The translations under genes were made by a program, and so were the position numbers. The notes beneath the pieces are model-generated. The model was not told the origin of the DNA, did no database searches, and saw only the letters and a list, made by a program, of their open reading frames with translations. 64,000 nt of DNA from Reticulitermes speratus (lineage: Eukaryota > Arthropoda > Insecta > Blattodea > Rhinotermitidae), in contig JAJKFL010000014.1 in assembly GCA_021186555.1 (NCBI GenBank), positions 17,869,533-17,933,532 of the forward strand, in the 5' to 3' direction. Position 1 is the first letter of the stretch. Every line of letters starts with the position of its first letter. Of the stretch, positions 35,990-48,530 are shown in pieces.

Positions 35990-36137
35990 TGTTTGTGCTT
36001 GGAAGGGCATTATTGTTAAATACACATGTTTGTGCTTGGAAGGGCATTATTGTTAAATACACATGTTTGTGCTTGGAAGGGCATTATTGTTAAATACACA
36101 TGTTTGTGCTTGGAAGGGCATTATTGTTAAACACCCA
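35990..36137. repeat. 37-bp minisatellite, four tandem copies
   Basis: Four head-to-tail copies of a 37-bp unit starting TGTTTGTGCTTGGAAGGGCA: 35990-36026, 36027-36063, 36064-36100 and 36101-36137. The first three are identical and the fourth has two changes near its end. A partial fifth start (TGTTTG) follows. The near-identity indicates recent expansion. The minus-strand frame that ends in this array is a by-product. Confidence 0.95.
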
Positions 36138-36570
36138 TGTTTGAAAGCGCAGCCTACGGAAACCGTGTTTTTTTTTTTCGTGTAGAATGTATTAGTGTGT
36201 GCGTAGGAAGTTGGCTATTATGTATCATGAAGCTGTGAGAGGCGATTCAAATTCTTGCTGTTGTATTCAAAATTCTTCTAGCTGTAATTGGACTGATGGC
36301 AGGCAGTAAACCTATCGTTACATACCTAATGCAGTGACATTTATTAATGAAACAGTAGCAAGTGTCATGGCTTGTAGGAGTGGAGAGAACACACTGACAT
36401 ATGTGCGCTACATACATACAGGTTTAGGTGGGAGCTACACTGCTCGAATACTTCAGCATCATGTTATAGAGGAAGTCGCAATGTTTTGTTGGAGGTCCAG
36501 AGGATTATGAACCACATTTATATTGTCAGTTTGTAGAGGTATGTTTGACATACACGACGTTTCGAAAGTT

Positions 36571-36840
36571 GGGCACGCGGTGGCGCAGTTGGTTGAGGCA
36601 CTGCACTACAAGCCGGAAGGTCGCGGGTTCGATTCCCGATGGTGTCACTGGAATTTTTCATTGACATAATCCTTCCGGCCGCACTATGCCCTGGGGTCGA
36701 CTCAGCCTCTAACAGAAATGAGTTCCTGGTACTCATTTCCACCTTACTACCTTCATGTGCCGATTGTCTAGAAATCTGGGAGCCTCAACCTCCTGGAACC
36801 CAAAGGGCCCGTCCAGGCCTGTAATGGGATTGCTATACTT
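36571..36840 (+). mobile_element. tRNA-derived SINE (family B)
   Basis: A clear internal polymerase III promoter: A-box TGGCGCAGTTGG near 36581 and B-box GGTTCGATTCC near 36626. The spacing and head (GGGCACGCGGTGGCGCAGTT) resemble a tRNA. A GC-rich body follows, ending near CCAGGCCTGTAATGGGATTG. No A-tail or target duplication is obvious. The right end abuts an RTE 3' fragment, so the SINE may have inserted beside or into it. Confidence 0.75.
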
Positions 36841-36849
36841 AGTAGATAC

Positions 36850-37225
36850 GAGGTAAGAGGAAGTTGCATAATGAGGAACTTCATAATTTGTGCTCCTCGC
36901 CAAATATCATGAGGATGATCAAGGCACGGAGAGATGACTAGACCTTCCTCCAATTACATCCAAAACCTTAATCAGAAATTCTTAAGGGGAACATGATGCC
37001 TAGGTTGGAGGATAACATTGGAAAGGGTGTTAATAAAGTAGCATGTAAAGGCGTGAAATGGATCCAGTTGGCTCAGAATTAGATGTAGTGACAATTCCGT
37101 TGTAAATATGAGGAAAAGTTTTGGGGTTCTAGCAAGAGCAGGGAATTTTTTCACGAGCTAAGCGACTATCAGTTCTTTGAAAGGGACTATTCCACTGACT
37201 TGCTTATTTGATTAGTTAGTACGTC
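36850..37225 (+). mobile_element. RTE LINE 3' end, sense strand
   Basis: Encodes a recognisable NEELHNLCSSPNIMRMIK, the C-terminal phrase of the RTE family. Further matches follow at ATGGATCCAGTTGGCTCAGA and GCAGGGAATTTTTTCACGAG, and at the GATTAGTTAGTAC tail. It is 5' truncated, diverged and frame-broken. Confidence 0.7.
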
Positions 37226-38185
37226 TAGTGGCAACAGACTAAAATGAAAATAATAGTTACTCACATTAAGCCTATTATGACAATTTAAAAAAAACATTCA
37301 AAATGTTATCTTATTAAATCTCTTATGACAACAGTTTCCACTAATGTCTCTGCTTTCTTGGGACAATGTGAATGGGAACATTTGCCTCCACAGGAAAATC
37401 AGTCGCTAGAAGAGGTGAACACGTTCAGGCTTAATAGAAGATTGCACACAGGCTATAAGAACCGCAAGTTTTACGGTGTACATCGTAGAAGCGAGACGAG
37501 ATGTGCGGGAGAGTGTGTAGGGCACGAAATCGAGGTTTAACTATCTTAATGGATCAGCATAGGAATCCGCGCTATGTCTTGTTACATAACAATTGAATTT
37601 CCCCATTCTTCAGTATACAGACCTACACGTACCTACAAATCCATACTTCATGGCGATTAATACTTTCTTCCAGCCCTTATCTTGTTTGTCCCCATGGTAC
37701 TCTTATATGAACATATATAAATACATTATATCATACTCTGTAGTAGCGGCTTTGTGGAAGCAGAAGCATTGCTTTATGGTCGGTATATTAGACATTTTGT
37801 TCTGAATTAACATATGGAAGCGTAATTCACCTGTTAAAGACCGGCTTTCTTTTAAGTCATGTATAAAACTTCAGTCCCTACATTACAGAGAACACAATAG
37901 CCTATACTTCCGTTATCAAGAGCAAATACCAGTCGTTTAAAGTTCTGTAGGAAAATAACCACTGTCTGTTTTGTGAGTCATATGACACACAGGAACATAC
38001 CGTGTAAAATACGTAGAGTTTCTTATTGTTACAGTATTGGTACATATTTATCACTGGGCTATACACGGTCAAAAAGGGAAGTGACTTTGGGCCTAGTTAG
38101 AGTGATGGAAGAAAGTAAATGACAGATTTAGTTTGTTTTGCGAGCAACTGTTCCCTTGTTATTTTCATACTTTTCGCACCAAGTA
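37226..38185. other. AT-rich DNA, no recognised gene
   Basis: Frames at 37325-37540 and 37593-37805 lack recognisable features. Confidence 0.4.
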
Positions 38186-38400
38186 GCACTGTGGTTCTCA
38201 AAGGGCTTGCCGCGAGTTCCGCTAGGTTTGCCGCGAAATTTTTTATGTTACACCTATTATTGCAGATAGAAGGGAAATTTATAAATAATTCTGTTCGAAA
38301 TAAATTTTACTTACACAGCAAGTACAGTATTCGCAATAAAATCATCCTCCGCATCTCGCATGTGCGAGTCACCGGCTCTTCCGTAGTGTTGCCAAACTAA
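38186..38400 (+). mobile_element. Possible hAT-type terminal segment
   Basis: CACTGTGGTTCTCAAAGGGC followed by TTGCCGCGAGTTCCGCTAGG resembles the left terminus of hAT transposons of the CAGTGGTTCTCAA type. The matching right end was not found, so the extent is a guess. Confidence 0.3.
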
Positions 38401-38722
38401 ACGCTCAGTGCGCCGTGATTTCAATGCAGGTGTTGAATGATCACGTCTCAAACAATAAATTTGATTATGTTAATATAAAGCAAAGTCGCTCTACTTCTGT
38501 GAGAAAAGTGTGTTTGCAGATCGCCACTTATTCGTTTCGTAACTGCTTCTTCTAAACAAATATTAAAACAGTTTTTATTTCGGTCCTCACATTTCACTTG
38601 GAGAGTTAGATCCATTGGCGGAACTGCATTTCGTTGCCAAAATATTCTAGACGCAGTCTTTTAAGACGCTGGGTAGAGTTCTTGCACATCGCAACAGCTG
38701 GCGACGTACATGTATAGCCGTG

Positions 38723-38738
38723 CCCCCCCCCCCCCCCC
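38723..38738. repeat. Poly-C tract (16 C)
   Basis: Sixteen uninterrupted C residues within a locally GC-rich patch. Confidence 0.95.
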
Positions 38739-38979
38739 ACATCATGCGCCCTTCTGATCGCCTCCTACTATAAGACGTAACCTATACATGTGCGGAGAGA
38801 CGGACCGCTATACAGTGTAGGGCATTAAAGGGTCACATCTTAAGTGTCAATGTTATGTTGAAATGTCATGGTTCTTGATGTCGATGTACACAAGTTTGAG
38901 ATGAATAAATTAGATTAAAAAATGTAGGACTAACATGCAATTATTTGTCACACTTGTGTCATGTACAAGAGCCTTGTTT

Positions 38980-39265
38980 GGCCGTGCCGTGGCTCAGGCG
39001 GTTAGTCGCCGGTCTCTCACCGCGAAGGCCCGTTTTCGATCCCAGGTCAGTCCATGTGGGATTTGTGGTGGACAAAGTGACACTAGGACTGGTTTTTCCC
39101 CGAGTATTTCGGTTTTCCCCTGTCAATTTCATTCTACCGGTGCTCCATTAAAAGGAAAAATGAAAAAAAAAAACTAATTGTCTTCATCACAGGGTTGCAC
39201 AATAAGCCTCAAGGCTGCGGTTCGTCCGTAGCATCTGCTGCGGGGTTCTTCACCACAAAAAAAAA
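38980..39265 (+). mobile_element. SINE family A, full length, with target duplication
   Basis: A tRNA-derived head contains GGCCGTGCCGTGGCTCAGGC and a B-box-like TTTTCGATCCC. The body has TGTGGGATTTGTGGTGGACA and CCCCGAGTATTTCGGTTTTC. An internal A-rich tract and a distal part (AATAAGCCTCAAGGCTGCGG, GTAGCATCTGCTG) follow, ending in an A-tail. The 7-bp CTTGTTT flanks both ends (38973-38979 and 39266-39272). It matches the 54305 copy along its full length. The open frames through it are those of the SINE and do not indicate a gene. Confidence 0.9.
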
Positions 39266-39272
39266 CTTGTTT

Positions 39273-41374
39273 CTGCGCTATGACCGTGTAAAGTATGACT
39301 GTAATGACAACTGTCAAAGATGTTATTGTGCTGTAACTGCAGTCATTGTACGAACGTTTTGTGTCGTGTGGTAACTGTCTTCTAAGAATACTGGAGTACC
39401 AGCTTGCTACACAGTCTCTCCTTCCTAATCTCAGTTTTGTACAATACATTGCTCAGTGGGTGCAAATGTTAGACCTCTTGTCACGTATTCTGGACTTCAA
39501 CTCGGAGGTCAGTTCTGTGCTTGTGCTTAAGGTCTTCAACAATCCCGTTCTTTGCCCATCTGACTAGAGGGAATGTAGGAATCGGACAGCCACTGAAGAG
39601 AATTCCTATTTTGTCCCTTTTGACAGACGACAATGAACAAGATGATGACCTTTTGAGAGGAGCTGTAGAGAATCTGAGTGACAGTAGAGATCTAGTACTG
39701 TCCACACAGGCGGATACGAAGTTTTGCCTTGGTTAGGAATAAGGGCAAGGACAAACAAGGCAGGCAATATACGTATAAACATAACATTGAGACACCCTTG
39801 CGAAACCATTATTGCCGTGAAAATAAAATAGGCAGTGTGTGTCTAGCCTTAGTTATCCAGCATGCAAAGCGCATGCGCCTTGTTATATTGCCTTCTCTGC
39901 TGTATCTGGCTCTACCGTGTTTTTCCACATATCTCAAAAACGGCACGATTTTCAGAAAAACGTTATTGAATATAAAATGTGTATTTATTTTCTCTACAAC
40001 TTCTGTCTGAAACATTTCTCATTCTTCATGTAAAGTACCCGTTAGTCTTGTCAGATTTTAATTAAACTTGAATTTTCGTAACAGATTTTGGAAAAATGCT
40101 CAAATATCAAATTTCATGAAAATCCGTCCAGTGGAAGCCGAGTTGTTTCATGTGGGCGGCGGGCGGACAGACAGACCGACAGACATGACAAATCTAATAG
40201 TCGCTTTTCACAAAAACTTTGCGAACGTGCGTAAAAAGTGGAAAAGTCTGCACTGAATCCGGCTAGTTCTGGAGCACAAACCCAAGACCTTGTGCCCAAG
40301 CTGTCCTGCTTGAAATTCTTTGTGACCTTTTTTAGTCCGTGCAACAAAATAAACAGGCCACTACTGTATCACTGAATATCATAATTCTTAACAGCAATGC
40401 TGTATAATCGTTTGAATGGTAGAAAAGATGTATCACTTTTACAGATATTAGCCTACAGTAACACGCTCCGAATGTAGCAGTGCTAGCGTTAAAAGTAACA
40501 ACTACCTTCATGCTTACAAATTATAAAACAATTATCAGTGCTTGGCTTTTCACTATATGCATTCCGTGAAGCTGTAGTAGAATAATTCAAGATGTCACCA
40601 ACAGCAGCGTTTATTGCACACACTTTGGTTTCTTAACACCGGAAACGTCCAACTGCCATGAAAACACACAGGCATACAAACAAAATTACCGCACGTGTTA
40701 ATTTTAAAACGTCTTTACCAAGTCTGAGTTGCAGCTGTATGCAGACGAAAGGGAAAGACGCCCTTGTGAGTCACCGAGGTAGGATCAATGTACTCTTTCG
40801 CGCCGGCAGATGGCAGAAGTATGCTCGACCTACGGAGTTGGTCATGTTGCGTATGTCATCTCGTGACAAAAGAGTCGACAGTAACTGTCATCGGCGAGAA
40901 ATATATATAGACATCGAAAATACGTCGAAACGGATTCGAAATAAGTATGGTGCGAAATTCTCTCTATTTTTATTTTCTACGATTGATGGCGCGGAAACCT
41001 ATAGCTCCAATGTAGGGTAATCGGGATACTGTATTAACCACCGTCAGCTTTCAGACATGTAAGGCGAAAGATGGTAGGGCACCTTGGGAACCCATTTCTT
41101 CTTTTTTACTTATAGGCTTTATAATTGTGTAGCCGTTCGAGATAAACATTGACTAAGGCCTATTGCCTATTCTGACATCGCGAATTCAAGAAGGTTTAAC
41201 CGAAGCCGTGATATGGTGTAATACATTTTGGTATTACAAATAATGTATATTTTTTAAAATCGTATGTGTTAAATGATTTCAGAGTTACAGTTTAGTCGAT
41301 TTAGTGACTTGACTATGAGCTAGACTACTAAGAAATCGCTGTTCGATTTGCTTAAAGAACAAGAATTATTCTCT
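39273..41374. other. AT-rich DNA with no confirmed gene
   Basis: Two overlapping frames at 39481-39736, one per strand, have some protein character (an acidic NEQDDD run on the plus strand), but neither has recognisable homology or splice sites. A 120-codon frame at 40658-41020 is likewise unassigned. Confidence 0.35.
40070..40195 (+). repeat. Possible dispersed repeat with GACAGAC-rich tail
   Basis: CAAATTTCATGAAAATCCGT leads into GGCGGACAGACAGACCGACA. This combination (a phrase like ATTTCATGAAAATC-GTCCAGT, then imperfect GACA units) is a familiar dispersed arthropod repeat. That is recollection only. There is a single copy in the window. Confidence 0.3.
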
Positions 41375-41560
41375 CCTCTACGGACTCGAAATCGGCTCAG
41401 GGGCCCACACAGCACCCTATCCTATGGGCACCGGCAGTTTTTACCCGGGGCTAAGGTAGCCGGTTCATGAAACTCACATTCGTCTTTATTCAGGGCCGAA
41501 CATCTCCAGTCTTCATGTGTCTCCGTCGCATGATGGTTAATTAAGCAGAGACGACTGTAC
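41375..41560 (+). mobile_element. SINE family E, decayed copy
   Basis: ATGGGCACCGGCAG, then TTTACCCGGGGCTAAGGTAG and CCGGTTCATGAAACTCACAT, parallels the family E body. The tail GGTTAATTAAGCAGAGAC resembles the tail of the 10560 copy. Confidence 0.45.
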
Positions 41561-42484
41561 CTTGACTCACTTAGATTTACTTTTCTTTAAGTCTTAACCA
41601 TAACTTATGCAATTTTGGTTCATGATTTGTTGCAGCCCATAAATGAATGCTGCGTGTGGTATATCGCATAACTTTGACAGACTGACTACAAAATTTGGGC
41701 AGTACAATGGGTTAACGTACTCGTTTTTCATGCCGAGAATTCGCTTACTGTTACAGAAAGTGATAAAAATCACATCGCCTTACCATATACACATAGCCGG
41801 TCCACGGTCGGGGTTAAAAGGGGTAGATGCCGTATGCCATCAGAAGCGTTATTACTGCTCTGACTAGCCGGAACGAAGAAAAACAGTGCTTTCCTATTCT
41901 AAACCGGTTGCTGTAGGCTGTGGCGTATTTGAAGATGGGAAGTGTCGGACAGTGAGATGGGAAAGAGGCGGGATTTATCTGAAGGATAACCGGTGGCGAA
42001 CAATGGACCAGGTTATCAAGACTCCACCCCATCAGATGTCAGCTCCACCCCTTACTCCACCCTGCTGCAAGAGGGAGTATTTTATTGTGGATTCATGCAG
42101 CGGAGCATTGGTTCACATTTTCAGCACAGATTTAGTGGAAATATAAATACGCTTGTGCGCCGAAATCAATCCAGCCTGTCGGTTGCAGAGTAGACTGTTT
42201 ATAGCACAGCAATTTGCTGCCCAGTGTTTTGTTCAGCACCACTTAACATGCCCATGAATGAAGCCACATATAGGCCGCACTTTCTGGAAGACTCTGACGC
42301 AGATGTCGATGTTCAGCGTGACGTGTGTCGTTGACTACCGGGGTCGAGCCGAGTCTCATAGGCCCTGGGACAGTGCCCTAATAGGGAGTGCGATTATGTT
42401 CAAAAATAGGTAGTGTATATAGGCCTGTATGCATTTCAGACCCAAGTATTTGGGATGTTACACCGTGTCGCCGTCACGAGGTCT

Positions 42485-42545
42485 AGCGGACTGGTTGACT
42501 CTGAAGATGGAGGCAGCAGGCTGCTCCGAAATGTCGGTGGGCGGG
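42485..42545 (+). repeat. Dispersed repeat F, best-preserved core
   Basis: CTCTGAAGATGGAGGCAGCA followed by GGCTGCTCCGAAATGTCGGT. This is the clearest example of the core shared with 3235, 22685 and the two arms at 58092-58149. Confidence 0.5.
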
Positions 42546-44129
42546 TAATTTGCACAGTTCGGTAACGACTAGCCTAAGTAGAGCTATAATAGTCTAATAA
42601 ATAACAAGTGTGGCGGATAAATCTTGTATTGGTGTTAAACAGGTTGGAAGATGTGCCCTGCACTAGTTGCTAATTTTGACGTTCTGATACAAATGGCGTA
42701 AAATTTATTATTCCAATAAAGACAACGTATAAAAGCGATAGGCCTGTTTTAAATATATAGGTACTTCCACGTCTTACACAATAAATATATCAGGATTGAA
42801 ATCATGTTAACAATACTGTGAATACGTAATGAGATCTAAGACAAAATCCTTTCTTGCATTCAATAGACAACATACTGACATGCAACCCTTCAATGTCGGC
42901 TACATATACCTTATTTAATACGGCATATATATCAATTTGTTTCAAAATGTCTTTTGTTATATTTGGGGGATAACATTACTACTAAAAAAATTTATAAAAA
43001 CCCCTTTTAAGGCAACCTCATAATAATCCGGGGATCCACAACGTATTGGTTATATGTTTTCTCTCGACAAGTTGAGTGGTGGAGGGGGTAGAAACTGATT
43101 GCTTCGGAAAATGTTTATTGAATTGTTTAATTGCACAAGCTTGGAAATGAACACATAGCGTCCCTTCCTTGTATTTATCTGTCTGGAAAACCGTAAAACG
43201 TACTGAACTGTTGTGGACTGTTGCGCTAAATAGACCCATGAGCCTATATCGTACCTCGAATACACTCTTTGTTTTGTCCTTCATGAACTGCGCTGAAGCC
43301 TCTTCCTGCTTCACAACCATCTTTAAATATTCACCCTAGTATAAGCTACAGCTTAAATCATCCTTTGGATTAGGGAAGGCGTGTATTGTTGGTCTGGCAA
43401 TGTTTTATTCGTCAAGTATGTTTGCCAGTTTTGATTAAATAATTTAGACATTAATTCTTGCCACGAATCATTTTTGGGAAAGGCCTAATATAAAATAAAG
43501 GATTTGAGCTCATTGTAAAATAGGTTTTATTTTTTATTTACTTATTTATTTATATATTTATTTATTTGTCTGTTTACTTAAAGACCCTGTTAGTAGTTCA
43601 CATTGTACTTCTCTTTTCGAATGTTAGTACGATTAGTGAATGGAGAACAATAGGTAAAGTAGTCCTACGCAAAGATTACGGTATGTTATAATTGTTTTCT
43701 ATTGGTCAAAAGTTTCAAAAAGGCTGCAATCTAGTACATGGGGCCAGGTGGCTTCAGATAGGCTTATTTTACACTCATCCCTCGCTTTTCGTGGGTTTGT
43801 ACTTCGCGGTGTCGTCACAAGAATAAAAGTACATCACTCGAGCCGTACAAAGGATAGGGCAGCAAACTTGTTCGACATCTCGAACAGGTCTTCGAGCCAT
43901 ACCGCATGATGTTCAAGGAGTTGAAGGGAAAAAAAGAATCAACCCCATCACAATGATTCTGCAAAGAGAATAAAAACTCTAAAAAAATACTAAAAATTGT
44001 TTTCGAGGGGAAGGGTGGCCTTCAATTATTCGCGGAGTTTTGCTTTTCGCGGGGGTCTTGTAATCTAACCCCCGAAGAAAGGGAGAGATGAGTGTATTAT
44101 ATTTTTAAAGTATTTCAAAGATGTGACAT
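42546..44129. other. AT-rich DNA, no confirmed gene
   Basis: A 100-codon minus-strand frame at 43018-43320 is mixed in composition but unrecognised and overlaps a second minus frame. An ATTT-rich stretch lies at 43533-43567. Confidence 0.35.
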
Positions 44130-44420
44130 AAGAAAGATGAACTAACAGTAGGACAGGAACAGCATTATAAAGATGAGCTCAATTTGTAGGTTGATCAGGA
44201 AAGGAGGATGAGGTGGGACGGACACGTGACGCGAACGGGGGAGATAAGCAATGCACACAAAAGTTTGTCGAAAACCCCTACAGGAAGCCATCAGTTGGGA
44301 GGCCAAGGTGTATCTAACTAAAGTGGGAAGATAATATAAAAATACTGTGTGAGGATATTAGACGGATTCATCTGGGTTCTGAGAAGTGCCAGTGGCTGGC
44401 CCTCCTGAAGGCCGTAATAA
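44130..44420 (+). mobile_element. LINE reverse transcriptase C-terminal fragment
   Basis: In sense it reads RKGRMRWDGHVTRTGE, matching the [10 protein letters not shown] block of LINE reverse transcriptases. A decayed GRP-R-W-DN region and RRIHLGSEKCQWLALLKAVI follow. The end differs from the RTE at 30.3 kb, so it is another LINE subfamily, shared with 16565-16720. It is 5' truncated and frame-broken. Confidence 0.65.
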
Positions 44421-46220
44421 ACTTTCCTTTGCCAAAAACGACTAAATTCTCGACCGTGTGATTTACCACCGTGTTTAGAATAGTATTTTGAGCCATGAAG
44501 TAAGTAAGCTATTAAGCAGATGTGACAAGAATACTCTCTTATACCGTAGGAGTTTATGTCTGCAAAATGTTAATGCGTACGTGTAAGTACAGCCATACGC
44601 GTGTATAAACTCGCCTCTCTGAATTCGCACAACTCGTGAATAATACCATGTAAAATTAATGCTAACCTTTTCCGTTTGCCATGAAGTCCAGCCTATTCCA
44701 ATTAAGGGTAGTTTGAGGCATAGGATATACGTTTCATGTAACAGGGGACCACAGGCTACAGTTTTAACTGATTCTACAGTAACTTCACCATGTTAAGATA
44801 TGCGTAATTGACATGTCGTTAGATAGTCTCGATTTAAATGTATCATGTGTCCTGCCTTATTCTGACACCACTGTCCTAATATGTAAATGATACACAAGCT
44901 TTGTAGGCTTAATTGAAATTAAAACTCAACCCACAAATTTAATGCTTTTTATTTTCATGGTTTTCGTGAATATAGATTTGGATTTATAAATTAAACTCAA
45001 GAATTTTACTCAAACACGAACTCTTAAAGTAGTGAAGTAAGATTAGAATAATTTTAAAACTATAGACTTTATTGCAAGTATATAACTCTTTTTTTATTGG
45101 TAGATACTGTAAAATAATTACTTCGTACTGCTGTTTATTTGTAATTTATTGTTTTTTCACATTAATTTGGCAACGCTGACTAGATTATTCATATATAGAA
45201 CTAATTCAACCAATAAGTATAATTTTTATGAATACAGATAAGAATTGTAATCTACTGTGTTTCTACTGCAAGATTAATGATACTTCAACATAGGCATAGA
45301 AATTGTACAAATGTACATGTAAAGGACGTTAATAAAGTGTTGTCATGATAAACCGTACTAACACCATTGTACTCACTCAGCATACGTGTAATTGTTTACT
45401 CAAATTTCGGTAAAGTATACTTAGTTATAAATACATTTTTCTAGATTTATTTTGAAAAAATGCAGGTAGTTCATTTTGTTGTTAGTAGATGAAAATCAGG
45501 CTTGGGGTTGCAGCTCGTACCTTAGTATGTCGGTGTAGCCGGACAAGTCCGTGAATCATACTCCGGCTTGTTTCCCTCAGCTGGAATTCAAACCTCGCAC
45601 TCCGTGTGGCCATGTTTCTACGTTCTTAAAATATAGCTTGGCGCATGTTGTGAGCATAAAACGATATTTGAAACACACGACCTACCCTTTTTTCACCTTC
45701 TTTTTCTTTTAGCTATCAGAGTTCTGTTTGCCCTTATAGAAAAGAAAGGAATTAAGAAGGCACGGACTAATTTTTCGAAATTAGCAATGAGAGCTAAACG
45801 GTGATATTCCTTATAGTGTGAGGACTTTGTTCATGCCGAAACGTAGACGGTTTCCAGTAAATGTCAGACGCCAAGACCATCGCCTATTCTCTTTTCGCAG
45901 CCAATTGGAAGGCTGTTATGTACTCGTAAATAAAACTGCACTTTCGGCGAAGAACCCGGATCAGTAACGCTCTTGATTGAAGAAACAGAAGCTGCTGTTC
46001 TAAAACAAAGTACTACGCCTTGACACCCCACGACAACGCTACAACTTGGCGTGCTGAGGCTGAAAATCTCGCAACTTCACTCTTCTTCCGTACGGAAGCA
46101 AAACCCCCGCTCAATTTTCAGTGGGTGTTTCAGACTTAATAATTATCATCTATTAAGTGAAGTGATTAAATAAAGCCGTTAAGGAACGGAGCGAAATTGA
46201 ACAATTCTTGTAAATATAGG

Positions 46221-46228
<8 letters not shown>

Positions 46229-46257
<29 letters not shown>
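46229..46257. repeat. (TA)n microsatellite
   Basis: Uninterrupted TA steps after a short CATA lead. Confidence 0.9.
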
Positions 46258-46260
<3 letters not shown>

Positions 46261-48487
46261 CAACCTGTTTTCCGTCGTGAATGGTACACAAATAATGCAA
46301 CTGCAGTATATGTTTCCTTCTATATACTCTACACGTGTGCTTTATTTGTTGTGCTACTGCTGAATGCATGTGTGCATCCCTGAGAAGAGCTTATGAACCC
46401 GTTGACTCTAGCCAAGATATAACCCATCCGCCTGGGCACCATCCTCCTTTATCTACCGAAATGTTAATGGTGTCTAACTCCATAGCATAAGTGAGCTTGT
46501 AGCTAGGAACTGCAGCCGTGACCAGATCTGTTGATAATACGCGGTTCGCTTACATCAGATGACTTAATGAAAGCCGATTGCAATCAGAAAGTAACTTCCT
46601 GTAAGCTTAAGAGTGAACTGAGCCTCGCCAAGGTAAATCAGATTTTTCAACAGTATTGACAATATAATTTTGATAGCTGATCGTCTGAAAGTGAATTTCA
46701 GCGGCACATAGTACCTTCTTGTTATACTTCCCTTCTTACGAGTTTTAATTTTGGGACCGATGAAGTGTCCTTTTTCTATCTTAGGGATAGTGAATTCTTC
46801 AAATTTCCAAGGAATTGTCCCTTATACTGAAATATTTCTGTCGTCGTGTATAATGACTCATGACGTCTCAGCTAACCTAAGATATATTTCCTGTGTTCTT
46901 GAATATACCTCGTCCAGTTCCTACAACACATATCATGTAACAAGCTTTGAAAGTTTACCAAGTTTTAAGACTCATTTGACATAAATATAGGGGGTTTATT
47001 CACATTCCTAAGCGCTTTGTCTAGCCGTGACCCTTTGGATTAGATTTAAACTAGCATTAAATGTTCAGCAGTTAACGCATTAAAACAATTTCACTTTGGT
47101 GTACGTAACTACTTCAGTTGCTTCGATTACGTTGTTTTTAACGTAGTTCTGTATTAAGTAGGGGAGAAATCTTCCTCCATTTTCTCTGTAACAGGTATTT
47201 CTTTTTTCTGTAATTTACACCTTACCGTTCAGAGACAAAACACATAGAGCCCCATCCTGTCCTTGGGGCAGTAAAAATTGCCTAAATCTTCTTCCGAGAT
47301 GAAATAAATTATTATAATAATTACTCGAGCTTTCGATTTCACGCGTTGCCTCTTTGCCTGCCTATCACCAGGCTGGTAACTTAGCAAACTGCATTCGTCC
47401 CTGTCATGGCCATTAAAGAAATCCTTTGACCATTTCTAGAGAATCTTCGCTGGAACACTTTCTTCGGCAGACGCGTGTAAGCTCCGAATCAATGGTCCAA
47501 CAGACGATCCTGTGGTAACTGAATCACTCGTTTCGATGTTCACTGTTTGCGATCGCTGTGGAAGTGATGACACTTGTTAAGACGTCAACTGGTGGCCTCG
47601 TAGGAATTGGCTCTAACGGTGGTACACTGAAACACACAGATCGCATAAGTTATATGGTTTGCTATCAGAGAGCGATGTTGGTGGAAAGATCAGGTATAAA
47701 GTCATGTAAATTATAATTGAGGGACTTTATATATTTCCAGAAGAAGAATATGACCAGTCAAAGCATCTGGGAAAGACAACGATAAATCAAAATCAGATTT
47801 ACGAAGATGATAACAGTATGATTATTGTGAATTCGTAAGTTTCATGCTACCAAACAGTTCAGAGTGTCTTAGCCCCTATATTATACAATTATGTAAAAAC
47901 TTAAAAATTAAAATATCGACCTACACAACTATAATTTTACCTGATAAGTTGTGTGGGTATGAAACGTGCTTTCTTACCCTAAGAATACTTATTGTGAGTG
48001 TTTAAGAACAGGCCGCTGGGAAGAACATTTGTACCTAAGATGGAGAAAGTTACACCTGAATAGAGTAATGAGGAACTGAACAAATTGTTTTCTTTACCAT
48101 ATAGTATTGTGTGCGCAAATCAAGATGGATGAGATAGGCTTGTAATGTTACACATGCGGGAGAGTTGAGAAATGCGTAAAAAAGTCAGTGTCGCAATTCT
48201 GAGAAATGTGAGTAATAAAAATCTTAAAAAGCCGTTGTCTGGATTTGGGAAAGTAAGCCTACCAAAAAGGAATGATATCAAAATCGTAACTGAAAGTATC
48301 ACAGACATATGTTTTTACAAATTGAGCAGAATATACATAATAACTTGACAAGATGTGTTGTCAGCCTACCTGAGACAAATGCGCTTGGTTTGTAATTAAG
48401 TGAAGTGAACTTCACGCTTCGTTGCAACAGAAGTCATTGAAAAACTAAGATTTAATATGATTTTTTAAATAGCTGTGTTATTGTGGA

Positions 48488-48505
48488 CTATATATATATA
48501 TATAT
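48488..48505. repeat. (TA)n microsatellite
   Basis: About nine TA units. Confidence 0.85.
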
Positions 48506-48530
48506 CATCGATAAATAAAGTATCCATATA

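Noticed and set aside
35990-36137. CRISPR-like array (regular 37-bp units)
   Set aside because: The units are directly contiguous with no variable spacers, and the genome is eukaryotic, so this is a minisatellite.
36571-36645. Possible tRNA gene (A- and B-box)
   Set aside because: The boxes belong to a SINE. The sequence continues into a non-tRNA body and a cloverleaf with an acceptor stem could not be drawn by eye.
39481-39736. Overlapping frames on both strands with some protein-like character
   Set aside because: Both strands look equally plausible, which argues against either. No homology was recognised.
40658-41020. 120-codon plus-strand frame
   Set aside because: No domain, no splice context and no compositional shift. 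Chance is a sufficient explanation.
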